A stretch of DNA of 29,285 nt, taken from JAVBUY01 sp031552735 (GTDB lineage: Bacteria; Bacillota; Clostridia; Christensenellales; Aristaeellaceae). The stretch lies in the NCBI GenBank assembly GCA_031552735.1, contig JAVBMF010000071.1, positions 1 through 29,285 of the forward strand, written 5' to 3'. Positions 7,068 through 15,010 of this stretch are shown here, piece after piece; position 1 is the first letter of the stretch, and each line of letters opens with the position of its first letter. The notes beneath the pieces were generated by a model. That model was not told the origin of the DNA, did not search any database, and worked only from the letters and a program-made list of their open reading frames with translations. A program made the translations under genes and the position numbers.

Positions 7068-7985
7068 TTATTGGGCATCACTGTTGGCGGTAGCCGCCGG
7101 TGGCAGGGTAGCGACCGGCGCGGTATGCGAGAATAAATAGAATCGGTTGAAGCCCGCGCGGCGCAGCTTTTCTTTCTCCACTTTTTTGACGCCGTCCTCG
7201 ATGGACAGCACGACCTTACGATAGTCGCGCGGATACTTCTCGCGCAGGAATGGGTCGAGCACATAGATGAAGGTATCATCATGATCGACCAGCACGACAT
7301 AGTGCCCGGGACCGTTGCTGAACGCCTGCTGACCACCGCTGCACAGCGCGATGGCCATGCCGCCCTGGTCGATGGTTTTGTACACATCCTCGATATCATA
7401 GGAGAAGCCCACGTTCAGCCCGAACAGCCGGGCGATCGGCAAGAACAGATTTGACGAGGTGCCGCCGTTTTCACCCTCGATAGAGCCGCCGACGCGGTAC
7501 TTGATATGCTGTGGGTTATTGCCGGTGGCATAGTTGCCAATGGCCAGCGGCAGCACATGCAGAAAGTCAATGTCGGTCACCGGGTAATAGCGCTGGTGCG
7601 CGGGGTTTTGGTTAAAGAGATGGCAGTACAGCTCGTTCAGAGATTCCTTGCACATGATGTACGGCGCGCCCTTGTAGCCCTGTTCGCCCAGCTTGATCAG
7701 GTCGCCCTGCGGCACCATGGACGCGACCACCATCGCCAGCGCGGTCGGCGCGCATCCGCCGTCGCCGAACGGGCGCTGCTTGGGCGCGCGGGGGCCTTCG
7801 TAGATCGTATCCATCCAGATCGGATCGTTCTGCGCGTAGTACTGAAACGGACCTTTGCCGGTGGGCAGCATCACCAGTCGCCGATAGTCGGAGGTGGCAT
7901 ATTCCGGTGGGAAATCCGCCAGCGATGTCGTGGCGCACAGCAGCGGGATCAGACAGGCGAGGAACAGTGCGAGGCGTGGCTTCAT
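7068..7985 (-). CDS. Exported C39-like cysteine peptidase family protein
   Basis: 305 aa. It has a clear signal peptide (LALFLACLIPLLCATTSLA). The mature protein has the C39-like papain-fold arrangement. Gln52 in YYAQNDPIW would be the oxyanion residue, Cys78 in FGDGGCAPTALAM the nucleophile, and His228 in GPGHYVVLVDHDD plus Asp244 in YVLDPF complete the triad. It therefore probably cleaves peptides or proteins outside the membrane. No ABC transporter is adjacent, so a role as a bacteriocin leader peptidase is not supported. AAGGAG precedes the ATG. It is divergent from the VanX-like gene with only 55 bp between starts. Its stop lies just downstream (in its own sense) of the hairpin array, which would therefore form its 3' region. 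Confidence 0.8.
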   Translation of the reverse strand: MKPRLALFLACLIPLLCATTSLADFPPEYATSDYRRLVMLPTGKGPFQYYAQNDPIWMDTIYEGPRAPKQRPFGDGGCAPTALAMVVASMVPQGDLIKLGEQGYKGAPYIMCKESLNELYCHLFNQNPAHQRYYPVTDIDFLHVLPLAIGNYATGNNPQHIKYRVGGSIEGENGGTSSNLFLPIARLFGLNVGFSYDIEDVYKTIDQGGMAIALCSGGQQAFSNGPGHYVVLVDHDDTFIYVLDPFLREKYPRDYRKVVLSIEDGVKKVEKEKLRRAGFNRFYLFSHTAPVATLPPAATANSDAQ

Positions 7986-8040
7986 TCACAAACTCCTTCA
8001 AATGAAAAGTGCGATAACAAAGCGAGGTGGGGCACAGGTG

Positions 8041-8733
8041 ATGAGGCGGCTATGGTCTGCGATGCTGCTGGTGTGTCTGTGTTGCCCCACAGCGCGCGCG
8101 GAAAGGCGGATCGAGACAATGCCGGATTCCTTTGTGTCCATTCAGGATGTGATCGCTGACGCGGTCATTGACCTGCGCTACGCGGGCAGCGACAACTTTA
8201 TTGGCGAGCCGGTGGATGGCTATGAGCAGCCGGTGGCGCTGATCACGCGCGAGGCGGCCGACGCGCTGGCGCTGGTGGCGCAGGACATGCGCGACGCGGG
8301 CTATCGCCTGCTGATCTACGACGCGTATCGCCCGCAGCGGGCGGTGGCGCACTTTATGCGCTGGGCGCGGGATCCGGACGACACGCGGATGAAGCAGGCG
8401 TACTACCCGCGCGAGGACAAGGCCGAGATGTTCCAGCGCGGCTATATCGCCGAGAAGTCCGGGCATTCGCGCGGCAGCACGGTGGACTTGACGCTGATAG
8501 ACGCATCCGGCGCGCCGCTGGACATGGGCACAACCTTTGACTTTATGGACGCGCAGTCCGCGCACGGCGCCCAAGGGCTGACCGAAGCGCAGGTCGCCAA
8601 TCGGGCACTGCTCAGGTCAGCGATGGAGGCGCGGGGTTTCCGCGCGTACGAAGCCGAATGGTGGCATTATACCAAAATAGACGAGCCATTTAAAGACACT
8701 TGGTTCGATTTTCCGGTTCGTGCCGTGTATTGA
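8041..8733 (+). CDS. D-alanyl-D-alanine dipeptidase, VanX/DdpX family, exported
   Basis: 230 aa from ATG 8041, preceded by AGGTGGGG. An earlier in-frame ATG at 8002 lacks a binding site. A short signal peptide (RRLWSAMLLVCLCCPTARA) starts the protein, so unlike cytoplasmic VanX of resistance operons this one is likely secreted. The M15D metallopeptidase motif SGHSRGSTVDLTL supplies zinc ligands His142 and Asp149. The motif EAEWWHY supplies catalytic Glu206 and zinc ligand His209, and Arg97 in YDAYRPQRA is the conserved transition-state Arg. It should hydrolyse D-Ala-D-Ala or related wall-derived dipeptides. There is no vanHA context, so wall recycling or nutrient scavenging is more likely than vancomycin resistance. 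Confidence 0.92.
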   Translation: MRRLWSAMLLVCLCCPTARAERRIETMPDSFVSIQDVIADAVIDLRYAGSDNFIGEPVDGYEQPVALITREAADALALVAQDMRDAGYRLLIYDAYRPQRAVAHFMRWARDPDDTRMKQAYYPREDKAEMFQRGYIAEKSGHSRGSTVDLTLIDASGAPLDMGTTFDFMDAQSAHGAQGLTEAQVANRALLRSAMEARGFRAYEAEWWHYTKIDEPFKDTWFDFPVRAVY

Positions 8734-8777
8734 ACGAAGCAGCATGGCAAAATCATCCGGTCTGGACGATCAAAAAG

Positions 8778-8812
8778 ATTCCTCGCTGTGGGTCGGCGAG
8801 GAATTTTCTTCT
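8778..8812. terminator. Intrinsic terminator, bidirectional
   Basis: A 9-bp perfect stem (ATTCCTCGC at 8778-8786 with GCGAGGAAT at 8796-8804) and 9-nt loop are followed by a TTTCTTCT run on the plus strand and by CTTTTTG on the minus strand. It separates the convergent VanX-like gene and the serine dehydratase operon. Confidence 0.85.
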
Positions 8813-8836
8813 ATAGGATCGTGTCTGATCGGGCGC

Positions 8837-9715
8837 TCACCGGCGGCCGGTGTTGAGCCGCGCGACAACCTGTTGCGCGGTCGGCGTGGCGGCCAGCCCG
8901 CCTTCGCTGGTCTCGCGCAGGGAACAATCCATCTTTTCGCCCACCTCGCGCATCGCGTCGATCACTTCGTCAGGCGGCACGGCGCTGCGGATTCCGGCCA
9001 GCGCCATCTCTGCGGAGGCCAGCGCGACCGCTGCTGCGGTGGCGTTGCGCTTAACGCACGGCACCTCGACCAATCCGGCCACCGGATCGCACACCAGCCC
9101 CATCAGGCTCTTGATGGCGAGGGCCGCCGCGTGCACAATGGCGTCGGGATCGCCGCCGCCCAGGCTGACCAGCGCCGCCGCCGCCATGGCCGCCGCGCTG
9201 CCGATTTCCGCCTGACAGCCGCCCTCCGCGCCGGCAATGCACGCGCGGCTGGCGATCACCTGCCCAATGCCTCCGGCGATGTACAGCGCATGCAGGATGT
9301 CCTCGCGCGGCGGGGAGAACGCGTCGGCATAGGGCAGCAGCACTGCGGGCAGCACGCCGCACGCACCGGCGGTCGGCGCCGCGACAATGCGCCGCATGCA
9401 CGCGTTGCATTCGCCCATCATCAGCGCCTGCGCCAGCACCTGTCCAAAGAACGGTCCGCACAGCGACTGCCCGGCATCCACGCGCGCGGCCATCCGCGCG
9501 CCGTCGCCGCCCACCAGCCCGCTGGCCGAGCGATCGGTGGCGCGGTATGCGTCGCGCGCATCGCGCATCGCGGTAAAAAGCGCGTCCATGCGCGCTAGGC
9601 TATCATCGGCATCGACGCCGCGCGTGTCCATATCGGCACGCTGGATCACTGCCCACAGTGGCAGGTACAGGCGCTGCGCGTCCCCCAGCAGATCGGCAAA
9701 AGCGGTATAGTCCAT
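8837..9715 (-). CDS. sdaAA: L-serine ammonia-lyase (dehydratase), iron-sulfur-dependent, alpha subunit
   Basis: 292 aa, the normal length for the alpha subunit. The start at 9715 is preceded by AAGGAGG; upstream in-frame Met codons overlap sdaAB and lack a site. Recognisable segments are RRIVAAPTAGACGVLPAVLL, the glycine-rich AEGGCQAEIGSAAAMAAAALV and DPVAGLVEVPCVKRNA. Conserved Cys residues in these segments are the expected [4Fe-4S] ligands. With the beta subunit it converts L-serine to pyruvate and ammonia without PLP, an oxygen-sensitive enzyme common in anaerobes. It follows sdaAB by 11 bp in one operon. Confidence 0.95.
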   Translation of the reverse strand: MDYTAFADLLGDAQRLYLPLWAVIQRADMDTRGVDADDSLARMDALFTAMRDARDAYRATDRSASGLVGGDGARMAARVDAGQSLCGPFFGQVLAQALMMGECNACMRRIVAAPTAGACGVLPAVLLPYADAFSPPREDILHALYIAGGIGQVIASRACIAGAEGGCQAEIGSAAAMAAAALVSLGGGDPDAIVHAAALAIKSLMGLVCDPVAGLVEVPCVKRNATAAAVALASAEMALAGIRSAVPPDEVIDAMREVGEKMDCSLRETSEGGLAATPTAQQVVARLNTGRR

Positions 9716-9726
9716 GCGCGGCCTCC

Positions 9727-10389
9727 TTATTGCATGCCGGTGAGATAAATGATTTTTTGCGTGGTGGGGCACTGTGCCAGCACGGACAGCACGCGCGCAT
9801 CCAGCGGCTGGTCGATCATCAGCACCATGATGGCGCGCCCGCCGCGCTGATCGCGATAAAGCTGCATGGTGGCGATATTGACGCCGTTGTCGCTGAGCAG
9901 CCCGGCGACCTCTGCCACCTTGCCCGGCGCGTCGGTGTGGTACACAATCAGTGTGCGCATCTCGCCGGTAAACTGCGCGTCCTGCCCATCCAGCCGATCC
10001 ACACGGATGCGCCCGCCGCCCAGCGACGCAGCCTGCATCGCCACCGAGCCGCCCGCCTCACCGGTCAGCCGGATCACCGCGCTGTTGGGATGCGCATGCT
10101 TGAGCGCGGTTGTGCCGATCGTAAACGTCAGACCCTGCGCCTGCGCAAAGTCAAAGCTGTCCGGGATGCGCGCGTCGTCCGGCTGCATGCCCAATAGCCC
10201 AGCCACCAGCGCGCGGTCGGTGCCGTGGCCCGCGCCGGTCGCGGCAAACGAGCCGTGCAGCAATATCTCGGCGTGCGTCGGGCGCTCGCCCAGCAGCGCG
10301 CGCGCCATCAGACCCATGCGCACCGCGCCCGCGGTGTGTGAGCTGGATGGCCCGACCATCACCGGACCCAAGATATCCAATATATTCAT
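9727..10389 (-). CDS. sdaAB: L-serine ammonia-lyase, iron-sulfur-dependent, beta subunit with ACT domain
   Basis: 220 aa. The N-terminus MNILDILGPVMVGPSSSHTAGAVR-like sequence is diagnostic for the beta subunit; the PSSSHT loop is part of the active-site region. The C-terminal about 75 residues (TLIVYHTDAPGKVAEVAGLLSDNGVNIATM onward) form an ACT domain, which in this family binds serine allosterically. First gene of the sda operon, with a good promoter at 10434-10462 on the minus strand. The alpha subunit starts 11 bp downstream. Confidence 0.96.
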   Translation of the reverse strand: MNILDILGPVMVGPSSSHTAGAVRMGLMARALLGERPTHAEILLHGSFAATGAGHGTDRALVAGLLGMQPDDARIPDSFDFAQAQGLTFTIGTTALKHAHPNSAVIRLTGEAGGSVAMQAASLGGGRIRVDRLDGQDAQFTGEMRTLIVYHTDAPGKVAEVAGLLSDNGVNIATMQLYRDQRGGRAIMVLMIDQPLDARVLSVLAQCPTTQKIIYLTGMQ

Positions 10390-10433
10390 GCGTCGGGTTC
10401 CTTTTCCGCGTGCGTTCGGCGCGCGTTTTCTTT

Positions 10434-10462
10434 ATTGTATTCCCCGGCCTGTGGAATTGCAA
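10434..10462 (-). promoter_or_regulatory. Promoter of the serine dehydratase operon
   Basis: On the minus strand -35 TTGCAA (10457-10462) is followed after exactly 17 bp by -10 TACAAT (10434-10439), about 45 bp upstream of the sdaAB start. The -35 is a palindrome shared with the plus-strand promoter of the HAD gene. Confidence 0.7.
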
Positions 10463-10485
10463 GCGCGGCCTATGCGTGCTATACT
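10457..10485 (+). promoter_or_regulatory. Promoter of the HAD phosphatase gene (extended -10)
   Basis: On the plus strand the same TTGCAA (10457-10462) is followed after exactly 17 bp by TATACT (10480-10485), with a TGC extended -10 element directly before it (10477-10479). The ATG lies 37 bp downstream. Because the -35 is shared with the divergent sda promoter, only one polymerase could occupy it at a time. Confidence 0.7.
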
Positions 10486-10522
10486 GAATTATACGAAAAC
10501 GTTTGTCATGAAGGAGAACAAC

Positions 10523-11131
10523 ATGCAACACGCAACCAAGCGACCGGACATTGACGCCGTGATTCTGGATGTGGGCAATGTGCTGATCCTGTTTGACCCC
10601 AAAGCGCGTCTGACAGAAAAATATGGCCGGGAAACCGCCGAAATGATTTTTCCGTGGGTCTTTGGCAGCAAGCATTGGGTGGAGATGGATCGCGGCGTGC
10701 TGACCGAGGATGAGGTCAAGGCGCGGATGAAGCACGACGCGCCGCCGGAGCTGGCGGAGTGGATCGACCGCGCGATCGCGGATTATCCGCCGATGGGCAT
10801 CCCAATGCCTGATAGCTTGGCGTATCTGCCGCGCCTGAAGGCGGCGGGGTACAAGCTGTATGTCCTGTCCAACTATGGCGAAGCATACTTTGCCATCACG
10901 GAGCAATTGCACCCGGTGTTTGGCGATATCGACGGCTTCATCCTCTCCGGCCGTGAAAAAGTGCTCAAACCCACGCCGCACATCTATCACGCGCTGCTGG
11001 ATCAATTCCAACTTGTGCCGGAGCGCTGCATCTTCTATGACGATGTGCAGGCCAACATTGACGGCGCGCTGAAAATGGGCATGCAGGGGCGCGTATTCAC
11101 CTCGCCGACGCAGTTTGACGAATTGCTTTAG
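10523..11131 (+). CDS. HAD-superfamily hydrolase (subclass IA, YihX-like)
   Basis: 202 aa from ATG 10523, with AAGGAGA 6 nt upstream; the ATG at 10508 would precede that site. HAD motifs are in order: motif I DAVILDVGNVLILFD (nucleophile Asp in the DxGN form seen in YihX-type enzymes), motif II YVLSNYGE (Ser), motif III Lys in GREKVLKPTPHIY, and motif IV IFYDDVQANI with the metal-binding Asp pair. The cap region between motifs I and II is small and helical. It should be a soluble phosphatase acting on a small phosphometabolite, such as a sugar phosphate; the substrate cannot be determined. It is a single-gene unit, divergent from the sda operon. Confidence 0.9.
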   Translation: MQHATKRPDIDAVILDVGNVLILFDPKARLTEKYGRETAEMIFPWVFGSKHWVEMDRGVLTEDEVKARMKHDAPPELAEWIDRAIADYPPMGIPMPDSLAYLPRLKAAGYKLYVLSNYGEAYFAITEQLHPVFGDIDGFILSGREKVLKPTPHIYHALLDQFQLVPERCIFYDDVQANIDGALKMGMQGRVFTSPTQFDELL

Positions 11132-11224
11132 CATTTTCTCATGCATTTCCAACGCGCGGTTGATGACCGACGCATGCATCATCGGGTACACTGATTACGA
11201 AGGTGCCCGAAGGAGGCCGACGAC

Positions 11225-12289
11225 GTGGGGAACAGTATCAAGCGCAGCCTTCCCAAGCTGAGCATGAAATGGTTTAATTTGGTTTCACTGACGGTGGCCG
11301 CTGTGGTGATGCTGGCGGTTGTGCTGGGCCACAAGGGCATCGACGGCGTGATCGAGCGCTGGAGCACGCTGGACAAGCGTTGGCTGGCGGTGGCGCTGGG
11401 CTGTATGGGCGGCTATTGGTTGCTGGAAGGCACGGTGCTGCACCGGCTGACCGCCTGTCTGTATCGCGGTGTACCGTTCCTATCCTCGCAGCGTACTGGC
11501 ATGATCGGCCAGCTCTATAGCGCGCTGACGCCCTTTTCCACCGGCGGACAGCCGGTGCAGGTCATTTACATGCAGCGCGACGGACTGGACACCGGCGGCG
11601 CAGCGGCGGTGTTGACGGTCAAGTCGGTGACCTATCAGCTGGGCGTGATGATCTTTGGTGTCATCGCGGTGATCACCAGCTATGGTTTCTTCATACAATT
11701 TGTGCCCGCGTTTTTGTGGCTGTCGTTGCTGGGCTTTTTGGTGAATCTGGTGGTGACTGGCGGCATGCTGCTGGTGGCGATCAGTCCGGGCCTGACACGT
11801 AAAATATCGGGGGGCACGATCACGCTGCTGAGCAAACTGCGCATCGTGCGCGATGCCGACGCCGCGCGCGAAAAGACCGAGCGGCAGTTCGCGATTTTCC
11901 ACGAGGGCTCGGCGCGGTTCTCCCGGCGCTTTGGCACGGTGTTGTGGGCGATGCTACTGACCATGGTGCAATTGCTGCTGCTCTATTTGGTACCGTATTG
12001 CATCTATCGCTCGTTCCACATTCAGGGCGGGCCGGTGCTGGTGCATATCGTGGCGGCGGTGGCGTTTGTATCGATGGTCGCGTCGTTTGTGCCGCTGCCC
12101 GGCGGCTCGGGCGGCGCGGAGGGCGGATTTGTGTTGTGCTTCAGCATTTTCTTTCTGTCCAACGACGTGTTGGTGGCGCTGCTGCTTTGGCGGCTGATCA
12201 CCTACTACGCGGGCATCCTGCTGGGCACCCTTGTGATGATGATTTCACGCAAGCGACAGCGCGCGTGCATTCGCATCCCGCTGTCGTAG
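11225..12289 (+). CDS. Lysylphosphatidylglycerol synthase TM-domain / flippase-like membrane protein
   Basis: 354 aa starting at GTG 11225, with AGGAGG at 11211-11216. It is a polytopic membrane protein of about seven to eight segments. The loop ALTPFSTGGQPVQVIYM and the late motif FVPLPGGSGGAEGGFVL are hallmarks of the LPG_synthase_TM (UPF0104/YbhN-like) family. The soluble aminoacyl-transferase domain of MprF is absent, so this is the flippase-like half only. Members are thought to move lipids or lipid-linked precursors across the membrane. It is followed after 28 bp by the DUF2207 gene in the same direction, so the two are probably co-transcribed. Confidence 0.87.
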   Translation: MGNSIKRSLPKLSMKWFNLVSLTVAAVVMLAVVLGHKGIDGVIERWSTLDKRWLAVALGCMGGYWLLEGTVLHRLTACLYRGVPFLSSQRTGMIGQLYSALTPFSTGGQPVQVIYMQRDGLDTGGAAAVLTVKSVTYQLGVMIFGVIAVITSYGFFIQFVPAFLWLSLLGFLVNLVVTGGMLLVAISPGLTRKISGGTITLLSKLRIVRDADAAREKTERQFAIFHEGSARFSRRFGTVLWAMLLTMVQLLLLYLVPYCIYRSFHIQGGPVLVHIVAAVAFVSMVASFVPLPGGSGGAEGGFVLCFSIFFLSNDVLVALLLWRLITYYAGILLGTLVMMISRKRQRACIRIPLS

Positions 12290-12317
12290 GCGCAGTACCG
12301 AAAGGAGGGGAACCGGC

Positions 12318-14096
12318 ATGCTGGCGACAATCTGGCGGCGCGCATGGTTCCGCTTCTTGCTGCTGGGCGTATTGCTGATCGCGCTGGGGCTGGTTTTGTA
12401 TAGCTGTACGGCGCGGCAAACGCTGCCGCGCGCGCGCATCTATGCCCAGCTTGAACCCAACGGCGACCTGGACGTGACGGAGCAGATCGACTATGATCTG
12501 GCGCCGGGCACGCTGGGGCTAACGCGGACGCTGGATGCCGCGACGCTGTCGGATTTTGCCGCCAGCGCGCTGTTGCCCGATGGCCGCACGGTGCAGTTTT
12601 TGCCCAATGCCAGCGCCGTGCCCGGCGATAACGGCGGAATGATCATCCGGCAAAAAGGCACGGAAACGATGTGGACGCTGTATCAGCAGTTTCCGGCGCA
12701 GGGTGGGCGCATCACCGCGACCTACCGCTATACGATCCGCGCGATCACCAAACGGTTCAGCGACGGCGCAACGCTGACCTATGATGCGTTGGGCAAGCAG
12801 GGCTGGCCGCAGGGCATCGCGGATTTCTCGCTGCGCGTGGCGCTGCCGCTGACACAGAACGACACCGTGGACGCTGTGATGCAGCGGCTGCCGCGCGGCA
12901 CGACCTGGAACCGCAGCACCGACGGCGTGGTGGTCACCGGGCGTGATCTGCCCGCCGGACAGCGGCTGACCATGCGGCTGGATTTTTCCTCCACACTGCT
13001 GATCTACCAGCAGGTGCTGCCCGGACAAAAGCTGGCGGATATTCGCGCCGCTGAACGCGCCGCCACCGACCGCGCGCGCGTCTTGGGCGCTGGCTGGGCG
13101 CTGGCGTGCATTCTGATGGCCACCGGGGTGCTGGGCTGGCTGTATTGGCGCCGCCACCGCGAGGAGCCCGAGCAGACACCCCTGCGGCACAGCGGCGGCC
13201 CGCCGATGGGCATCACCGCGCCGGCGGAACTGTCCACCCTGATGCCGTATGCCGAGGGGGTCGGCGCGCGCGATCTGGTCGCGATGCTGCTGCACCTCAT
13301 CCACCGCAACCATTTGGCGCTGGTGGCGCCCGACAGACGCATGCCGCTGACCGAGGAAAGCGTGGACTTGGCGCGCATTGTGCGCCTGCCCGGCCCGCGC
13401 GATACGCTGCTGGATGGGGAGTTCTTCCTCATCCATTGGTTCATTGATCTGCTGGGCGACGGCAAAAGCGTCACGCTGGGACAGGTACGCCGCACACCGC
13501 GCGCGCAGTTTCAGACGGATTACAAGGCATGGCGCAGGCTGGTCAATCGCCAGATCGCGGAACGACCGTGGTTTGAGGACATGCGCCGCGAAAAGCGCGC
13601 GCTGATGCTGCCCGGGGGCGTGATGGTGCTGGGCACGATCATGCTGAGCATCATGGGTGCATCGAGCTTTGTCTGGCTGGGCTTGCCGGTCGGCGCGGGG
13701 CTGATCGCCTATGCGCAGCGCATGCGCCGCCGCACCCCGGCGGCCATCCGCGAGGTGGCGCGCTGGCAGGCGCTGGCGCAGCAAATTCAGGATGGCCAGG
13801 TCGATTATGTGACGAGCATCGCGCAGTGGGAGCGCATCCTGCTGTATGCCGAGGCGTTGGGGCTGGGGCACGAGGCGGCGGTGGCCTTGCAGCAAGCGTG
13901 GTGGGAGAGTGGGCAGGCCATGCCGTTCCCCGACGCGGGACAAGCCACTTTCCTGGCGTGGCCGCTGCTGGAGTACCGCGAAGGGCTGCCGCGCTGGTTT
14001 GATTGGCTATGCGAGGCGATCGCTTCCCCCTGTGGGCAGGAGCGCGACCTGCGCCTGCTGTTGGGCAGAGTGAAACGAACTGAAAGAGGCGAATAA
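12318..14096 (+). CDS. DUF2207-family membrane protein
   Basis: 592 aa. An N-terminal hydrophobic segment (about residues 10-30; the following Cys in LYSCTA could be a lipobox but the context is weak) leads to an extracytoplasmic beta-rich domain (about 35-240). That domain has the family-typical opening ARIYAQLEPNGDLDVTEQIDYDL. A second membrane segment (about 255-272) follows. After it comes a large cytoplasmic region containing GITAPAELSTLMPYAEGVGARDLVAMLLHLI-type sequence, a pair of short membrane segments (about 430-460) and a C-terminal helical part with WERILLYAEALGLG. This order is standard for DUF2207. The function is unknown. The family often co-occurs with LemA and TPM proteins, both of which are present about 7 kb upstream. 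Confidence 0.85.
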   Translation: MLATIWRRAWFRFLLLGVLLIALGLVLYSCTARQTLPRARIYAQLEPNGDLDVTEQIDYDLAPGTLGLTRTLDAATLSDFAASALLPDGRTVQFLPNASAVPGDNGGMIIRQKGTETMWTLYQQFPAQGGRITATYRYTIRAITKRFSDGATLTYDALGKQGWPQGIADFSLRVALPLTQNDTVDAVMQRLPRGTTWNRSTDGVVVTGRDLPAGQRLTMRLDFSSTLLIYQQVLPGQKLADIRAAERAATDRARVLGAGWALACILMATGVLGWLYWRRHREEPEQTPLRHSGGPPMGITAPAELSTLMPYAEGVGARDLVAMLLHLIHRNHLALVAPDRRMPLTEESVDLARIVRLPGPRDTLLDGEFFLIHWFIDLLGDGKSVTLGQVRRTPRAQFQTDYKAWRRLVNRQIAERPWFEDMRREKRALMLPGGVMVLGTIMLSIMGASSFVWLGLPVGAGLIAYAQRMRRRTPAAIREVARWQALAQQIQDGQVDYVTSIAQWERILLYAEALGLGHEAAVALQQAWWESGQAMPFPDAGQATFLAWPLLEYREGLPRWFDWLCEAIASPCGQERDLRLLLGRVKRTERGE

Positions 14097-14137
14097 AGTT
14101 GCACGTACAGCGGGACGAAGAGAGCGAGGCGAGCGGA

Positions 14138-14830
14138 ATGCATGCGGAACCCATCAAATTAACATCGACCGACCGGCTCATTCTGGAGTCGTATAAGCAC
14201 CTGATCGACGGACTGTCCGATTATCTGGGCAACGGTTATGAGTTTGTGTTGCACAGCTTGGAGGACTACGACCATTCGGTGATCAAGATCATCAACGGCC
14301 ACCACACCGGCCGCAAAGAGGGATCGCCGATCACCGATCTGGCGCTGTCCATGCTGGCCAAGCTGGATGGCGAGGACAAGAACGGCTACATCAGCTATGC
14401 CACCCGCAACCGCAAGGGCGATCCGATGAAGTCCTCGACCATCCTGGTACGTGGGGAAAACGGCCGCGTGATTGCGCTGCTGTGCATCAACCTTAATTTG
14501 GATCTGCCGTTTTCCATGGTGCTGTCGCAGTGGACGCTGTCGCAGGCCAACGAAACCGCCCCCATCAGCGAGAACTACGCGGAGAACGCGCAAGACCTGA
14601 TTGACAAAGCGACGCAGGACGCAGTGGACGCGGTGGATCGCGACTACACCATCACCCCGGCCAATCGCAACCGGGCGGTGGTGGAGCTGCTGGCAACGCG
14701 GGGGATTTTTCAACTCAAGGACGCGGTGATACAGGTGGCGGATAAATTGGGCCTTTCCAAAAACACCATTTATCTGCACCTTAGGAACATGAAATCGGAA
14801 AATAATAACCAAAAGAACAATAATTTCTAA
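14138..14830 (+). CDS. YheO/DauR-like transcriptional regulator (PAS-like domain plus HTH)
   Basis: 230 aa from ATG 14138, with GAGCGAGG upstream; an earlier in-frame TTG (14099) has no site. Residues about 10-120 form a YheO-type PAS-like sensor domain (ILESYKHLIDGLSDYLGNGYEFVLHSLEDYDHSVIKIINGHHTGRKEGSPITDLAL). The C-terminus has a helix-turn-helix of the DauR type (RAVVELLATRGIFQLKDAVIQVADKLGLSKNTIYLHLRNMK). In Pseudomonas, DauR controls D-arginine catabolism. Here the gene precedes RidA, an aminotransferase and an antiporter. Local control of those genes, probably in response to an amino acid, is inferred. The C-terminal tail is Asn/Lys-rich (SENNNQKNNNF). Confidence 0.88.
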   Translation: MHAEPIKLTSTDRLILESYKHLIDGLSDYLGNGYEFVLHSLEDYDHSVIKIINGHHTGRKEGSPITDLALSMLAKLDGEDKNGYISYATRNRKGDPMKSSTILVRGENGRVIALLCINLNLDLPFSMVLSQWTLSQANETAPISENYAENAQDLIDKATQDAVDAVDRDYTITPANRNRAVVELLATRGIFQLKDAVIQVADKLGLSKNTIYLHLRNMKSENNNQKNNNF

Positions 14831-14877
14831 CTTCGCAAGAAAATTTTACAGAATCATCAAATCAATAAAACAGAAAT

Positions 14878-14954
14878 TGTGCAGTTTTACTAGCACAGTG
14901 AAATAAAGTTTAGTGCATTTATCAATTCAGTTTATTTTGCACATCGTGTAAAAT
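14878..14954 (+). promoter_or_regulatory. AT-rich control region of the ridA operon with four GTGCA half-sites
   Basis: The 180-bp gap between the YheO-like gene and ridA is sharply AT-rich compared with its surroundings. It has two inverted repeats built on the same half-site: TGTGC (14878-14882) with GCACA (14893-14897), and GTGCA (14913-14917) with TGCAC (14938-14942). A promoter with a weak -35 TTCAGT (14926-14931) and -10 TAAAAT (14949-14954) at 17-bp spacing is plausible. The last half-site would then lie between its -35 and -10. Binding by the adjacent YheO-like protein is inference. Confidence 0.45.
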
Positions 14955-15010
14955 AACTGTACAGAGATGCGCTGCTTTTTTTGCGCATATTTCACGAGAG
15001 GAGTGGTGTC

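Noticed and set aside
6739..7140. 133-codon plus-strand frame across the hairpin array
   Set aside because: Composition is dominated by the inverted repeats, there is no binding site, and it runs into the protease gene. The region is better explained as structured non-coding DNA.
8041..8733. Vancomycin resistance gene vanX
   Set aside because: The enzyme motifs match but it carries a signal peptide and no vanH, vanA/B, vanR or vanS is adjacent. A wall-scavenging dipeptidase is more likely.
8720..9598. Long open frame (292 codons) on the plus strand opposite sdaAA
   Set aside because: The minus-strand sdaAA is unambiguous. In GC-rich DNA the antisense frame stays open by codon bias; its translation is His/Arg/Ala-rich with no family resemblance.
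9866..10522. In-frame upstream extension of the HAD hydrolase
   Set aside because: The frame is open by chance opposite sdaAB. The binding site AAGGAGA and the promoter both place the start at 10523.
10151..11191. 346-codon minus-strand frame across the HAD gene and the divergent promoter
   Set aside because: It runs over a well-supported HAD hydrolase and the promoter pair, has no ribosome binding site and no recognisable motif.
11160..11192. Promoter TTGATG...TACACT before the flippase-like gene
   Set aside because: The spacer would be 21 bp, outside the functional range, and no activator site was seen.
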